Shown here in pieces: positions 47,606 to 57,153 of a stretch of DNA of 64,000 nt. The stretch lies in NCBI GenBank assembly GCA_946406315.1, contig CAMJKD010000006.1:1-64000 (forward strand), given 5' to 3'. The notes under the pieces are model-generated. The model saw only the letters and a list, made by a program, of their open reading frames with translations, had not been told where the DNA came from and searched no databases. This DNA is from an uncultured Candidatus Saccharibacteria bacterium. Its GTDB lineage: Bacteria; Patescibacteriota; Saccharimonadia; Saccharimonadales; Saccharimonadaceae. How positions within the stretch are numbered: the stretch's first letter is position 1; each line of letters begins with the position of its first letter. The position numbers and the translations under genes were made by a program.

Positions 47606-48709
47606 CTACATTAACCCCTCAAGTGCAACAGTCTGAGACTTGTAGATTTCCAATGGCGTATGCCATTGGAGTCTTTTCCTTGGTCTATTGTTAATTAAAT
47701 CTGTAACTCTAAGTATATCTTTTTGAGTTAATCTTTTGAAGTCTGTACCTTTAGGAAAGAAATCTCGAATCAAGCCATTTGCATTCTCGTTGCGCCCTCG
47801 CTCCCAGGAATGGTACGGGTTTGCAAAGTAAATTGTTGTTTCGAGATTTCTTTCAATCTCTTTCCAGAGCGTAAATTTCGCACCATTGTCGTAAGTGATG
47901 GTTTTAATTTCACCAAAGACATTTTTAATGTCTTTGGTGGTCTGCTTAGCTATCTTGTTGGCATTAAAATTGCGAACCAAGCTTGCGGCTAGCAGACCAG
48001 ATTTTCTGTCGGTATGCGTCAGGATTCTATCTTTTTTATCTAAACCAAAAATTGTATCACCTTCAAGATCGCCATATCTTTCAAGATCGTCCACCTCTTT
48101 GGGTCTCTCAGAGATATTATGTTTATCTCTATTAGTTCTATTGAACTTTAAATTTTTGTATGGACATTTCTTGCAACCTCTGCGCCTCAGGTACTTCTCG
48201 AGATGCTCTGAGTAGATATATTTATAGATTGCCTTATGTGAAACGTATGGCAATTTACCTTCAATCTTTAGTCTTCCAGAAATTTGTTCTGGAGACCAGC
48301 GCAGCTTTAATTTCTCGAGAACATAATATTTAGTCTCTGCATATTTTGGCGTATTAAGGAGCAACTCTTGCTTCTTAATACGTCCAGAAGCCCTCTCGCT
48401 AGCTTCTTTAGCTAAGTATTTAGGCTTATTGAAATCTTTAAGCCTCCGTCGGTAGCTATCCTTCTTGGTTCGAATCGTCTCAACATAGCTCGAACCTCTA
48501 TAGTTTCTACTATCCAAACTTAATTCTTTTGGTCGGTTGATTCGGCAAGTTTTAGGCGTTATCCCATTTCGTTTCAATTCTCGAGAAACAGAGCTTGGAT
48601 AGCGGCTAAGACTGGTCGCTATCCTAACAATTCCTTCACCATTTTTGAGCCTATTCTCAATTACTACTCGCTCTTCAAGCGAAATATGTGTATACTTGCT
48701 GTGAGACAT
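47606..48709 (-). CDS. IS30-family transposase
   Basis: MSHSKYTHISLEERVVIENRLKNGEGIVRIA, YGDLEGDTIFG, YDNGAKF, ERGRNENANGLIRDFFPKGTDF; ATG 48709 preceded by AGGAG. Confidence 0.95.
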   Translation of the reverse strand: MSHSKYTHISLEERVVIENRLKNGEGIVRIATSLSRYPSSVSRELKRNGITPKTCRINRPKELSLDSRNYRGSSYVETIRTKKDSYRRRLKDFNKPKYLAKEASERASGRIKKQELLLNTPKYAETKYYVLEKLKLRWSPEQISGRLKIEGKLPYVSHKAIYKYIYSEHLEKYLRRRGCKKCPYKNLKFNRTNRDKHNISERPKEVDDLERYGDLEGDTIFGLDKKDRILTHTDRKSGLLAASLVRNFNANKIAKQTTKDIKNVFGEIKTITYDNGAKFTLWKEIERNLETTIYFANPYHSWERGRNENANGLIRDFFPKGTDFKRLTQKDILRVTDLINNRPRKRLQWHTPLEIYKSQTVALEGLM

Positions 48710-48809
48710 CTGTTTACTCCTATTAGGTTTGATGTGCAAATTTAATTCTAACAGGATAGACGCAAGGATGTCTCTTTTTTGTTGCGAAGTGTTGCACTTG
48801 AGGGGTTAA
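47611..48809. mobile_element. IS30-family insertion sequence, apparently intact
   Basis: Perfect 20-bp terminal inverted repeats TTAACCCCTCAAGTGCAACA (47611-47630) and TGTTGCACTTGAGGGGTTAA (48790-48809) around intact transposase. Confidence 0.9.
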
Positions 48810-48822
48810 CTTGGGCGCCTCA

Positions 48823-48851
48823 TTGACTTTTTATACAAAGTGTGGTATAAT
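48823..48851 (+). promoter_or_regulatory. Sigma70-type promoter immediately outside the IS30 right end
   Basis: TTGACT 48823-48828, 17-nt spacer, TATAAT 48846-48851. Confidence 0.75.
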
Positions 48852-48920
48852 GATAAACGTAGCTGTCTAAAATTGCTAAGTACTTAGAAACTTGAATCGC
48901 AATAATATTCTCCCGAGAAG

Positions 48921-48970
48921 CATTTCTGCATTCCTGCTTACTAATTCTAGTCGGCAGAAATGCAGAAATG
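48921..48970 (+). promoter_or_regulatory. Structured 5' leader hairpin upstream of 49004 CDS
   Basis: CATTTCTGCATT (48921-48932) pairs perfectly with AATGCAGAAATG (48959-48970). Confidence 0.55.
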
Positions 48971-49003
48971 TAAAAGTGTATCCACAAAAGGAGGGGGAGT
49001 ATT

Positions 49004-49549
49004 ATGCTAAAAGAATTATTAGTTGAAACCGTTGTTCTGGCTATCATGGCGGTAATTGCCCATTTTATCGGTCAGCATAGCGTGAAACTCATTGACCGCC
49101 CTAGGGTTGATTCTTCGGCCCGCAAGGTGGCGCGCGTAAAGCACGCAATAGCGCTGCGCGAGCAGTTCAGACGTCGAAACAAATGGTCCGAGATTGAAAC
49201 CGAATCGCTCATTTCGTTACCGAGCGTCAGTTTAAATTGGACCATCGGCACCATTGTCGGCACTGTGATGACAGTTCTGCTGACCGTCAATCATGTCAAC
49301 GGCATGGTTGAAATAGGTCGGTCGAGCGAGCACGCGATTATTTATGATTACATAATCGCACTCGGGATTTTCTACGTCATCGGCCTGCTCATTGCGGGCT
49401 GGATTGCCGAGAAGGTGATTCCGGATGCTGCGCAGGCGCGCGCTCGCAAAATCGCACATAAGCGCGTTCTGAAAGGGCGATCGATACGTTTCTACCAGCG
49501 GCGGAGCATTGATGAATTAATCATCGAAACTTTCAAAAGACCGAAATAA
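49004..49549 (+). CDS. Membrane protein of unknown function, two to three TM
   Basis: AGGAGGGGGAG SD; hydrophobic segments LNWTIGTIVGTVMTVLL and YIIALGIFYVIGLLIAGWIA. Confidence 0.65.
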   Translation: MLKELLVETVVLAIMAVIAHFIGQHSVKLIDRPRVDSSARKVARVKHAIALREQFRRRNKWSEIETESLISLPSVSLNWTIGTIVGTVMTVLLTVNHVNGMVEIGRSSEHAIIYDYIIALGIFYVIGLLIAGWIAEKVIPDAAQARARKIAHKRVLKGRSIRFYQRRSIDELIIETFKRPK

Positions 49550-49621
49550 AAAACAAGGTCGGACTTTACGAATTTAGTCCGGCCTTTTCTCATACCTAAA
49601 AATATATGCTAAGATGAAAAC

Positions 49622-50983
49622 ATGAACCAACAGCAGACTTTTTTCTTTTATGATCTCGAAACTTCTGGTTTAAATCCGCGCGAAGACCGCCCGATGCAGT
49701 TTGCTGGTATTCGTACCGATTTGAACCTGAAGCAAATTGGCGTCCCTATTAATATGCTCGTTAAACTGAGTGAAGATACTTTGCCCAGCCCGCACGCCAT
49801 TATGGTAACAAAGATTACGCCGCAATCTACTTTGACGGACGGCTTTACTGAGGCGGAATTTTGCAAATATGTCATGGATGAAATCTTCACTCCAGGCACC
49901 ATAGCAGTGGGCTACAATTCGGTACGTTTTGATGATGAGTTTATGCGCCATACGTTTTGGCGGAATTTTTACGACCCGTATGAATGGCAATGGGCGGAAG
50001 GGCGCAGTAAATGGGATTTGCTCGATATTGTTCGTATGACGCGCGCTTTGCGCCCAGAAGGTATTAACTGGCCATTTACGGAAGACGGCAAGGCAACTAA
50101 TCGCCTCGAATTAATTACGAAGGAAAATAATATTTCGCACGAGCACGCACATGATGCGCTTTCGGACGTTGAAGCGCTGATTTCTGTCACGCGTCTCATT
50201 AAAGAAAAGCAGCCTCAGCTTTACGATTGGCTATTCAAAATGCGCGACAAAAAAGCCGTTCAAAAATTAATCAATCTCGAAAAACCCACACCATTTGTCT
50301 ATAGCTCCGGTCGCTATTCATCTGAATTTGAAAAAACTACCGTAGCTTATCCAATTGCACCAGCTAAAAATGGCAATGTTTTAGTATTTGATTTGCGTCA
50401 AAATCTCGACGAACTACTCGCGCAGGAAGAACCTAAATTCTTCCCGACCGTCAAAGAACTGAAATACAATCATTGTCCAGCCGTTGCGCCGCTTGGCGTT
50501 TTAGGGCATGGAAATGGTTGGAATAAAATTAAACTCGACCAAGCAACTGTTGATAAAAATCTTCAAGCACTTCAAGCGCATCCGGATTTCATTGAGCGTA
50601 TGCGTACGGAAAACGAAAACCGCGATGATTTTCCACCAGCCATCGATTCAGAATCCGCACTATATGATGGCTTCTTGGATAACAGTGATAAAACACGTTG
50701 CGCCGCCGTACGCCGTGCTACTATCGACGAACTAGCGGACTTTCATCCAGATTTTCATGATTCGCGATTACCTGAATTATTACTACACTATAAGGCGCGC
50801 AATTTTGAAAAAAGTCTTTCCGAATCTGAACACAAAAAATGGGAAGAATATCGCATTGCGCGGATTAAATCTCGTCAAAACTCTTACATTAAAGCTATTC
50901 AAGATATTGCTGCTCAATCAGACGCCGATACCTATATTTTGGAAGAACTGCAACTTTGGTATCAATCACTGCTACCATACTAA
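49622..50983 (+). CDS. sbcB: Exodeoxyribonuclease I (DEDD)
   Basis: FFYDLETSGLNPREDRPMQFAGIRTDL, GYNSVRFDDEFMRHTFWRNFYDPY, HDALSDVEAL. Confidence 0.92.
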   Translation: MNQQQTFFFYDLETSGLNPREDRPMQFAGIRTDLNLKQIGVPINMLVKLSEDTLPSPHAIMVTKITPQSTLTDGFTEAEFCKYVMDEIFTPGTIAVGYNSVRFDDEFMRHTFWRNFYDPYEWQWAEGRSKWDLLDIVRMTRALRPEGINWPFTEDGKATNRLELITKENNISHEHAHDALSDVEALISVTRLIKEKQPQLYDWLFKMRDKKAVQKLINLEKPTPFVYSSGRYSSEFEKTTVAYPIAPAKNGNVLVFDLRQNLDELLAQEEPKFFPTVKELKYNHCPAVAPLGVLGHGNGWNKIKLDQATVDKNLQALQAHPDFIERMRTENENRDDFPPAIDSESALYDGFLDNSDKTRCAAVRRATIDELADFHPDFHDSRLPELLLHYKARNFEKSLSESEHKKWEEYRIARIKSRQNSYIKAIQDIAAQSDADTYILEELQLWYQSLLPY

Positions 50984-51029
50984 TTCGCCCATGCTCGCAA
51001 TCGGATAAAAAAGTTATTATAATTTAGAT

Positions 51030-52868
51030 ATGCAATGGTTGATGGGCGTCAATTCATTAAGGTTTTTCGCGATTTTTTTGGTCGTTGTTTATCATCTTTT
51101 CCGTAGTTTCTTGCCTGGTGGTTTTATAGCCGTAGATATCTTTTTTGCAATTTCAGGTTTTCTAATTATTGGCAAGCTGATTCGCGAATCGGCGCATACG
51201 AAAATTAATTATGGTCGTTTCATTTGGGAGCGTTTGCTACGTACTTTTCCGGCACTTTTAGTCTGCGTTTTAGGTGCATTAGCCGCGGCGCTTTTTGTCC
51301 ACCCCGATATCTTAGCTGGTATGCGCCAGAATACTATTGCCGCATTGACCTTTACGACAAATGTCGTTCAATTGTTAACCGGTGGCAATTATGAAAATAC
51401 AATTGCGCCGAACCTATTTCAGCATACTTGGTTTCTCGCCCTAGAAATGCAATTTTATCTCTTATCGCCGCTGCTTGTGATGGCAATTTTGGCTGCTTCC
51501 AAGAATCATCGTAAAGGCGTTAAACATCTCTGTGTCACGTTCTTTATTCTCGCGATAATATCAAACATTTTATTGGCAATTTATGGCAGTATGATGGGGC
51601 AGGCCGATCGGGCTTATTTTGCCATCGATTCGCATATGGGCTCTTTCTGCCTAGGTGCTGCTTTCGCAGCCTTTAATTATCTTATTCCGCGCACGCCTCG
51701 TACGCCAAAATTCGTTCCAACGATTGGAGTTGCTCTATGTCTTACTATTATTACAGTCCTGTCTTTCAAGCTTAGCTATACTGATCCGATGACTTACTAT
51801 TTTGGATTGCCGTTTACGGGCTTTGTTACGATTATTTTGCTTTTCTGCATTATTAAGTTGCAGCCAAACATTCGCACGCGTCGCAAGCCGATTACTTTGA
51901 TTCGAATGTTTGAATGGTTGGGCGGCTTATCGTTTGGTGTATATCTTTTTCATTATCCGCTCTATTTGCTGTTACCGAATATTTTGCCAGCCAATACGCC
52001 GGTCTGGATTTATACCATTATTAATGTTCCCGTCAGCCTCATTTTATCCTATATACTAAATAAAATGCTTCATGTTGAGCGCCGCCTCAAAATGTTGAAA
52101 TATTATAAAAAACGTCGCTTTTCGTATGCTGTCATTCTGATAATACTCTTTATTCCTGCCGCGATTAGCTTTATTCGGATACCGCAAGAATCCGGTATTA
52201 CAAAGCAGTTGCACGAAATGGCTGCCAGTGATAATAGTGAAGATTTTGAGATTGAATCGATTCGGTATCTTGGTACGGAAGGATTAACTAATAGCGCCAA
52301 AGAAGTACTTTCGGCGCAATTGAAACTGGCAGCCAATTCAACGGCTCAGCCAAAGATCTCCGATCATGCGGGCGCAGAAAGCGTCAATACAGCTAATGTG
52401 TTAGTGTTGGGTGATTCGGTCACGCTTGGCGCGAAACAAGCTCTGGAGTCGATTATTCCAGGTGTCTATGTTGATGCTAAAGAGTCGCGTTCAATTAGCG
52501 CGGCGACTGGCATTTTGGCTAGCTATTCCGCCAAAGGTAAATTACCGAATACAATCGTCATTAGTCTAGCTACGAACGAATATAATATTACCGAATCTCT
52601 GCTGCAAAGCATTATTAATACGGCCGGTAGCAATAAAAACTTCGTACTCGTAACAGCTTATGCTGGACCGCAGCAGCCGCGCGAAAAGCAAAATTCAGTC
52701 CTTAAGAATTATGCCAATAAACATGATAATGTCTTTATTGCTGATTGGTGGGGTATTGCGCATAGTGATTGGTCACTGATGTATGCTGATCACATTCATC
52801 TCAATCCCGAAGGTCGCATTACTTATGCTAATCTCGTCTATAGTACTGTAAGGAGTGCACAGAGATGA
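51030..52868 (+). CDS. Acyltransferase-3 fused to SGNH domain (OatA-like)
   Basis: NSLRFFAIFLVVVYHLFRSFLPGGFIAVDIFFAISGFLI; C-terminal VLVLGDSVTLGAK and DHIHLNPEG. Confidence 0.9.
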   Translation: MQWLMGVNSLRFFAIFLVVVYHLFRSFLPGGFIAVDIFFAISGFLIIGKLIRESAHTKINYGRFIWERLLRTFPALLVCVLGALAAALFVHPDILAGMRQNTIAALTFTTNVVQLLTGGNYENTIAPNLFQHTWFLALEMQFYLLSPLLVMAILAASKNHRKGVKHLCVTFFILAIISNILLAIYGSMMGQADRAYFAIDSHMGSFCLGAAFAAFNYLIPRTPRTPKFVPTIGVALCLTIITVLSFKLSYTDPMTYYFGLPFTGFVTIILLFCIIKLQPNIRTRRKPITLIRMFEWLGGLSFGVYLFHYPLYLLLPNILPANTPVWIYTIINVPVSLILSYILNKMLHVERRLKMLKYYKKRRFSYAVILIILFIPAAISFIRIPQESGITKQLHEMAASDNSEDFEIESIRYLGTEGLTNSAKEVLSAQLKLAANSTAQPKISDHAGAESVNTANVLVLGDSVTLGAKQALESIIPGVYVDAKESRSISAATGILASYSAKGKLPNTIVISLATNEYNITESLLQSIINTAGSNKNFVLVTAYAGPQQPREKQNSVLKNYANKHDNVFIADWWGIAHSDWSLMYADHIHLNPEGRITYANLVYSTVRSAQR

Positions 52869-53653
52869 AGCAGGTTATATTTGAGCAGCTACATACTCGT
52901 CGTGAGATTCGCAAAATCAATCGTATCGCTCGCGTCGATACGCGCCGCAATCAACGCCTGCTCATTGCATTCATTCTAGTTTTATTTGCGGTCATATTTG
53001 TCGTTATTGAACTGATAAGTATCATGCAAGCCAAGCATATTCATGACCAAGAGCTCGCACGTGAACTTGCCGATGAAGCGATGGCTGAGTTAAGCCTGGT
53101 TAATGCTAGTTTAGTGTCAAGTAATCAAACTATGTTCAAGGATGCGCATCGGCAATATCAAGATACCCTAGCGCGATTCAACGATAACGATTACATGAAG
53201 ACTCAACAGCAAGATTTGCTAAAACAATTAAACGACTATAATCAAGTTTTATCCGACGAAGAAAAAGATGCCGAGTTAATTAAATTCCATACTGCAATCA
53301 TGATGCTACGCAAGGAACTTGAGGGCACCGATCTGAAAAAAGTTAGTACGAAGTCGATGATCGCCACTAAAGAATCATTCGAAGATTTCCGTAATAGCCT
53401 TGAAGTACTTAACAATGAACGTTTTGCTCCATTAGTAGCGGAGCTCACCGAATTTAGTAATGACGTCATTGCTGTTTTAGATAAGACTTCCGTCTGTGTT
53501 GGTACTTGTACGAGCGAAGTATTTAAAAATCAGACTACGGAACTTGAAAAGACATTTAAGGAACATCAGGACGCGTTAATTAACTTTGATGCGGAGATAT
53601 CTAATTACTATAGTCCGGCCAAGCTCGTCAAACCTTTAAAGATGCTACAATAG
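52865..53653 (+). CDS. Membrane-anchored coiled-coil protein of unknown function
   Basis: One TM near N-terminus then helical region; ATGA overlap with upstream gene. Confidence 0.6.
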   Translation: MKQVIFEQLHTRREIRKINRIARVDTRRNQRLLIAFILVLFAVIFVVIELISIMQAKHIHDQELARELADEAMAELSLVNASLVSSNQTMFKDAHRQYQDTLARFNDNDYMKTQQQDLLKQLNDYNQVLSDEEKDAELIKFHTAIMMLRKELEGTDLKKVSTKSMIATKESFEDFRNSLEVLNNERFAPLVAELTEFSNDVIAVLDKTSVCVGTCTSEVFKNQTTELEKTFKEHQDALINFDAEISNYYSPAKLVKPLKMLQ

Positions 53654-53657
53654 AAGC

Positions 53658-54443
53658 ATGCATAAAATTCTTTTTCCCGAAGCAAATAATGATTATATTA
53701 AAGCCGCCGCTACTTTATTGAAAGGTCAGGGTATTTGTGAGCCAGTTCTTGAAGAAAGCGATATGGCAGTAGCTGGTAAAAAAGTGTCCGAAGGCTTAGC
53801 CGATGCGATGGTGGCAGGTGTAGATTTTTCTTCAAGAGATGTCATTTTGGCCTGTCGCGATCAAATTGGCGTAGCCAATCAGGCTGACCCGTCTGAAAAG
53901 AAAACTTTTTCTAGTCTTTTTGTGGCAGATTTTTCAGATGGTCGTCGCTATATCATTTCCGATGGTGCAACCTGCAAAAATCCAACCGCCACACAACTTG
54001 CTGATATTGTTATTCTCGTATATGAAGCAGCCGTCAAAATTCTCGACGAAACTCCACGTATTGCAATGCTTTCCTTTTCGACTTTTGGCTCTGGCGGCAA
54101 AGATCCTTCCATGGATAAAATCTCCGAGACTATTCAGCTTGTACGGAAACGCCATCCAGAAATTCTCATTGACGGAGAAATGCAACTTGATGCTGCCGTT
54201 AATGAACGCATTGGCAAGAAAAAAGCTCCACATGGCTCAAAGGTGGCTGGTTGCGCCAACGTTTTAATAACTCCCGATATTAATTCTGGTAATATCCTTT
54301 ATAAATCCCTAGAACAGTTTGCGGGCGCTAAGCTGGCTGGACCAATTCTACTCGGCTTTAAGAAGCCAGTATCGGATCTTTCGCGCGGTTCGACGACCGA
54401 AGATATAGTCTTTACTACTGAGTGTCTTACTAAACTTATATAG
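53658..54443 (+). CDS. Phosphate acetyltransferase/butyryltransferase family
   Basis: RIAMLSFSTFGSGGKDPSMDKISETIQLV, LIDGEMQLDAAVNERIGKKKAP, ANVLITPDINSGNILYKSL. Confidence 0.88.
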   Translation: MHKILFPEANNDYIKAAATLLKGQGICEPVLEESDMAVAGKKVSEGLADAMVAGVDFSSRDVILACRDQIGVANQADPSEKKTFSSLFVADFSDGRRYIISDGATCKNPTATQLADIVILVYEAAVKILDETPRIAMLSFSTFGSGGKDPSMDKISETIQLVRKRHPEILIDGEMQLDAAVNERIGKKKAPHGSKVAGCANVLITPDINSGNILYKSLEQFAGAKLAGPILLGFKKPVSDLSRGSTTEDIVFTTECLTKLI

Positions 54444-54455
54444 TGCTAAGCATCC

Positions 54456-54486
54456 AAAAATATCCCCCGAGAGAGGGATATTTTTT
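54456..54486. terminator. Bidirectional terminator between convergent genes
   Basis: AAAAATATCCC-CCGAGAGA-GGGATATTTTTT. Confidence 0.75.
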
Positions 54487-55732
54487 ATTCTGCAATTTGT
54501 TTAGCTTCTTTGCTATTCTTATCTTTCGGATTTTTATACTCCTCAGCGCGCCCGCGCACATCGCGCACGGCGTTCATAAAGTACAAGAAGGCATCGAACG
54601 GCGAATCATACGGAGAGAAATAATGATGCACGCCACCGTCATTCAAATGTTTAGTGCACATATAATATAGGTGGTCTGACGTTAATAAGCGACGCCAGTC
54701 CATAATTAATTCTTCATCTTTGCTTGCTAGCACATCATCTTTTAGGTCGTAAATCGCCTTCAATGCTTCATGTTGCATAGAGTTACCCAGCCATGCACTT
54801 AGGTCGCGCTCTGTATCTGCCCAGGTCACCGTCCATGGCATCGAAACTGTACCAGCGCCATCCGAGCTATCGCAAGCCTCCGAAACCGTCATAAAACCGC
54901 AATCATCTCTGTCATTCCAACGACGCACTAAATCGTCAAAGAAATCAAAGATACCAGTATCTTTCCAGACATTCTCGCCGAAAGTCTCGAAATCCATAAA
55001 TAAATTAATGATTGGACCTCGAGCGCCAGCCGCATCGAGCCAGCGCAGATATTTATCGACCGTTAACGGCCATTCGCTCCAGTTCTTGTTCGAGAAACGA
55101 AAAGCAATATCGTCGCTCAGACGATAATTTTTCATTAGTAATTTAATTCGATCGCAGCCATCTGGGCGATAGACTTTATTTGGCGTTCGATTCTCGAGAA
55201 TCTTATCCCATCCTTCCGCAATAATTCCCTTGAAGCCGTAGTCGTTCGCCCAATGTGCTAAATCATTGTTGTAGGCTAACTCGGTATTGCGAAATACCTT
55301 GGTTTCATAATTAAATAACTCGCGGATTTTTTTCTGATGTAGCTTAACTTCTTCTTCAAATTCATCACGATCGACAAAGAATGAAAGGGAATGATTATAC
55401 GTTTCAGCCACAATCTCAACCCTGCCAGTCTCGACTAGGCGTTGGATCGACTCAATGACGTCTGGCGCCCATTCTTCAGCCTGCTCCAAAAATACGCCCG
55501 TCATCGAGAGAGATAGCTTAAACTTATCTGTAGTTTTAATCAATTTTTCGAGACGCTCGAGCATTGGGCGATAGGATTTTTCGGCAACTTTCTTGAAAAC
55601 GCGTTCATTATTAGCGCCAGTATACCAGTCTTTATCTATCCAGTAATCGTGATCATGGCCAACCGAAAAGATACTATAATGCTTCACGCGATACGGCTGG
55701 TGCATATGCAAATATAGCACAATCGATTTCAT
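54485..55732 (-). CDS. GH57 family glycoside hydrolase
   Basis: MKSIVLYLHMHQPYRVKHYSIF; FRNTELAYNNDLA; LFMDFETFGEN. Confidence 0.88.
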   Translation of the reverse strand: MKSIVLYLHMHQPYRVKHYSIFSVGHDHDYWIDKDWYTGANNERVFKKVAEKSYRPMLERLEKLIKTTDKFKLSLSMTGVFLEQAEEWAPDVIESIQRLVETGRVEIVAETYNHSLSFFVDRDEFEEEVKLHQKKIRELFNYETKVFRNTELAYNNDLAHWANDYGFKGIIAEGWDKILENRTPNKVYRPDGCDRIKLLMKNYRLSDDIAFRFSNKNWSEWPLTVDKYLRWLDAAGARGPIINLFMDFETFGENVWKDTGIFDFFDDLVRRWNDRDDCGFMTVSEACDSSDGAGTVSMPWTVTWADTERDLSAWLGNSMQHEALKAIYDLKDDVLASKDEELIMDWRRLLTSDHLYYMCTKHLNDGGVHHYFSPYDSPFDAFLYFMNAVRDVRGRAEEYKNPKDKNSKEAKQIAE

Positions 55733-55761
55733 TCCCCAATCACCTCCACTTTCCGTTATTT

Positions 55762-56985
55762 TTAGAAACGGTTTCTTTTATGCTTGCTAACTTCATCATA
55801 CACCTGGATGCACTTTGCTGCAACGTCATCCCAAGAGATGCGAGTATACTCATGGCGGATACCATCTTGCAAAGTATGAGTTAAGGCTGGACTTTCCGCG
55901 ATGTTAACCAGAGCACCAGCTAGCTTGTCTTCGTCCCAGAAGTCATAGCGCACAATCGATTGCAATACTTCACCTACGCCAGATTGTTTAGTAATTACCA
56001 AAGCATTGCCATGGTGTGCCGCTTCAAGTGCAGTTAGACCAAACGGCTCAGAAACAGAGCTCATCACGAAAATATCGGAAATACTATAAATGTCACGTAA
56101 TTGTTTGCCACGAATGAAGCCAGTAAAGATGACATTTTGTGAAATACCAAGGTCGGCCGACATGCGCATAAGCTGATCTTTCTGCTCACCATCGCCAGCA
56201 AAGAGAAATATCATCTTTGGGTGTATTTGGATCGCACGGGCTGCTGCGCGCATTAAATGGAAAAGACCTTTTTGTAAAGTAAAACGCCCCACGGTTGATA
56301 CGACGGTGTAGCCCTTCTTCTTCAAGCCTTCGAGATACTGATAACTTGAACCGTCGTAGTGATAATCGTCAACATTTGGCAAATCGAAACCGTTGTAAGC
56401 TACGTCAATTTTTTCCGGCGGAATACCGTATTTCTCGACAATTATATTTTTCGTCGCTTGGCTGACGGCAATAATCTTGTCCGCCCATACCAAACCTTCG
56501 TACTCAATCTGGTGAATTAGTGGATTGCCGCCGTCTAGACCGCCACGATCGAATTCGGTTGCATGCACGTGCGCCACCAAGGGAATGCCGAAATTTTTCT
56601 TTGCTAGGATACCAGCTTCGTAAGTTAACCAATCATGCGCATGCACTAAATCTGGCTTAAATTCCATCAAATATCGTTCAACGAATTCACAGTAGTTCTT
56701 TTGAATGTCGCGCATTGAGAGCATCTCTTCTGAAGCGCCTTCTTTGAAGCGTTTTTTCTCAATACCTGCCGATATGTAAGCTGAACCCCTATAAATTTGT
56801 TCGGGGTCAAAATGACCAGCAGATAAAACATTCATATAATCGAAATGATGCTCGGCTTCGTAAGGAACCACAAAATCAATATCTGCGCCAAGCTTGGCGA
56901 GTGATTTTGATAGGTGTAAACAAGCTACACCCAAACCACCACTATTATGTGGGGGAAGCTCCCATCCTAGCATCAATATTTTCAT
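55762..56985 (-). CDS. GT4 glycosyltransferase / glycogen synthase-like
   Basis: MKILMLGWELPPHNSGGLGVACLHLSKSLAKLG; VSTVGRFTLQKGLFHLMRAA; SVSEPFGLTALEAAHHG. Confidence 0.88.
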   Translation of the reverse strand: MKILMLGWELPPHNSGGLGVACLHLSKSLAKLGADIDFVVPYEAEHHFDYMNVLSAGHFDPEQIYRGSAYISAGIEKKRFKEGASEEMLSMRDIQKNYCEFVERYLMEFKPDLVHAHDWLTYEAGILAKKNFGIPLVAHVHATEFDRGGLDGGNPLIHQIEYEGLVWADKIIAVSQATKNIIVEKYGIPPEKIDVAYNGFDLPNVDDYHYDGSSYQYLEGLKKKGYTVVSTVGRFTLQKGLFHLMRAAARAIQIHPKMIFLFAGDGEQKDQLMRMSADLGISQNVIFTGFIRGKQLRDIYSISDIFVMSSVSEPFGLTALEAAHHGNALVITKQSGVGEVLQSIVRYDFWDEDKLAGALVNIAESPALTHTLQDGIRHEYTRISWDDVAAKCIQVYDEVSKHKRNRF

Positions 56986-57153
56986 CTATATTTAGTATAG
57001 CACTTATGCTTCGTAGCGCAAGCGTAACGCTTTTTAAAAGTAGCATAAATAACAGAGATATTTGCAAAACTGTAAAAAAATGATTTAAATAAAAACATTA
57101 TTCCAAAAAGTCAAATAATAAAAACACATCCCTATTTTGACGGTCATTTGTTG

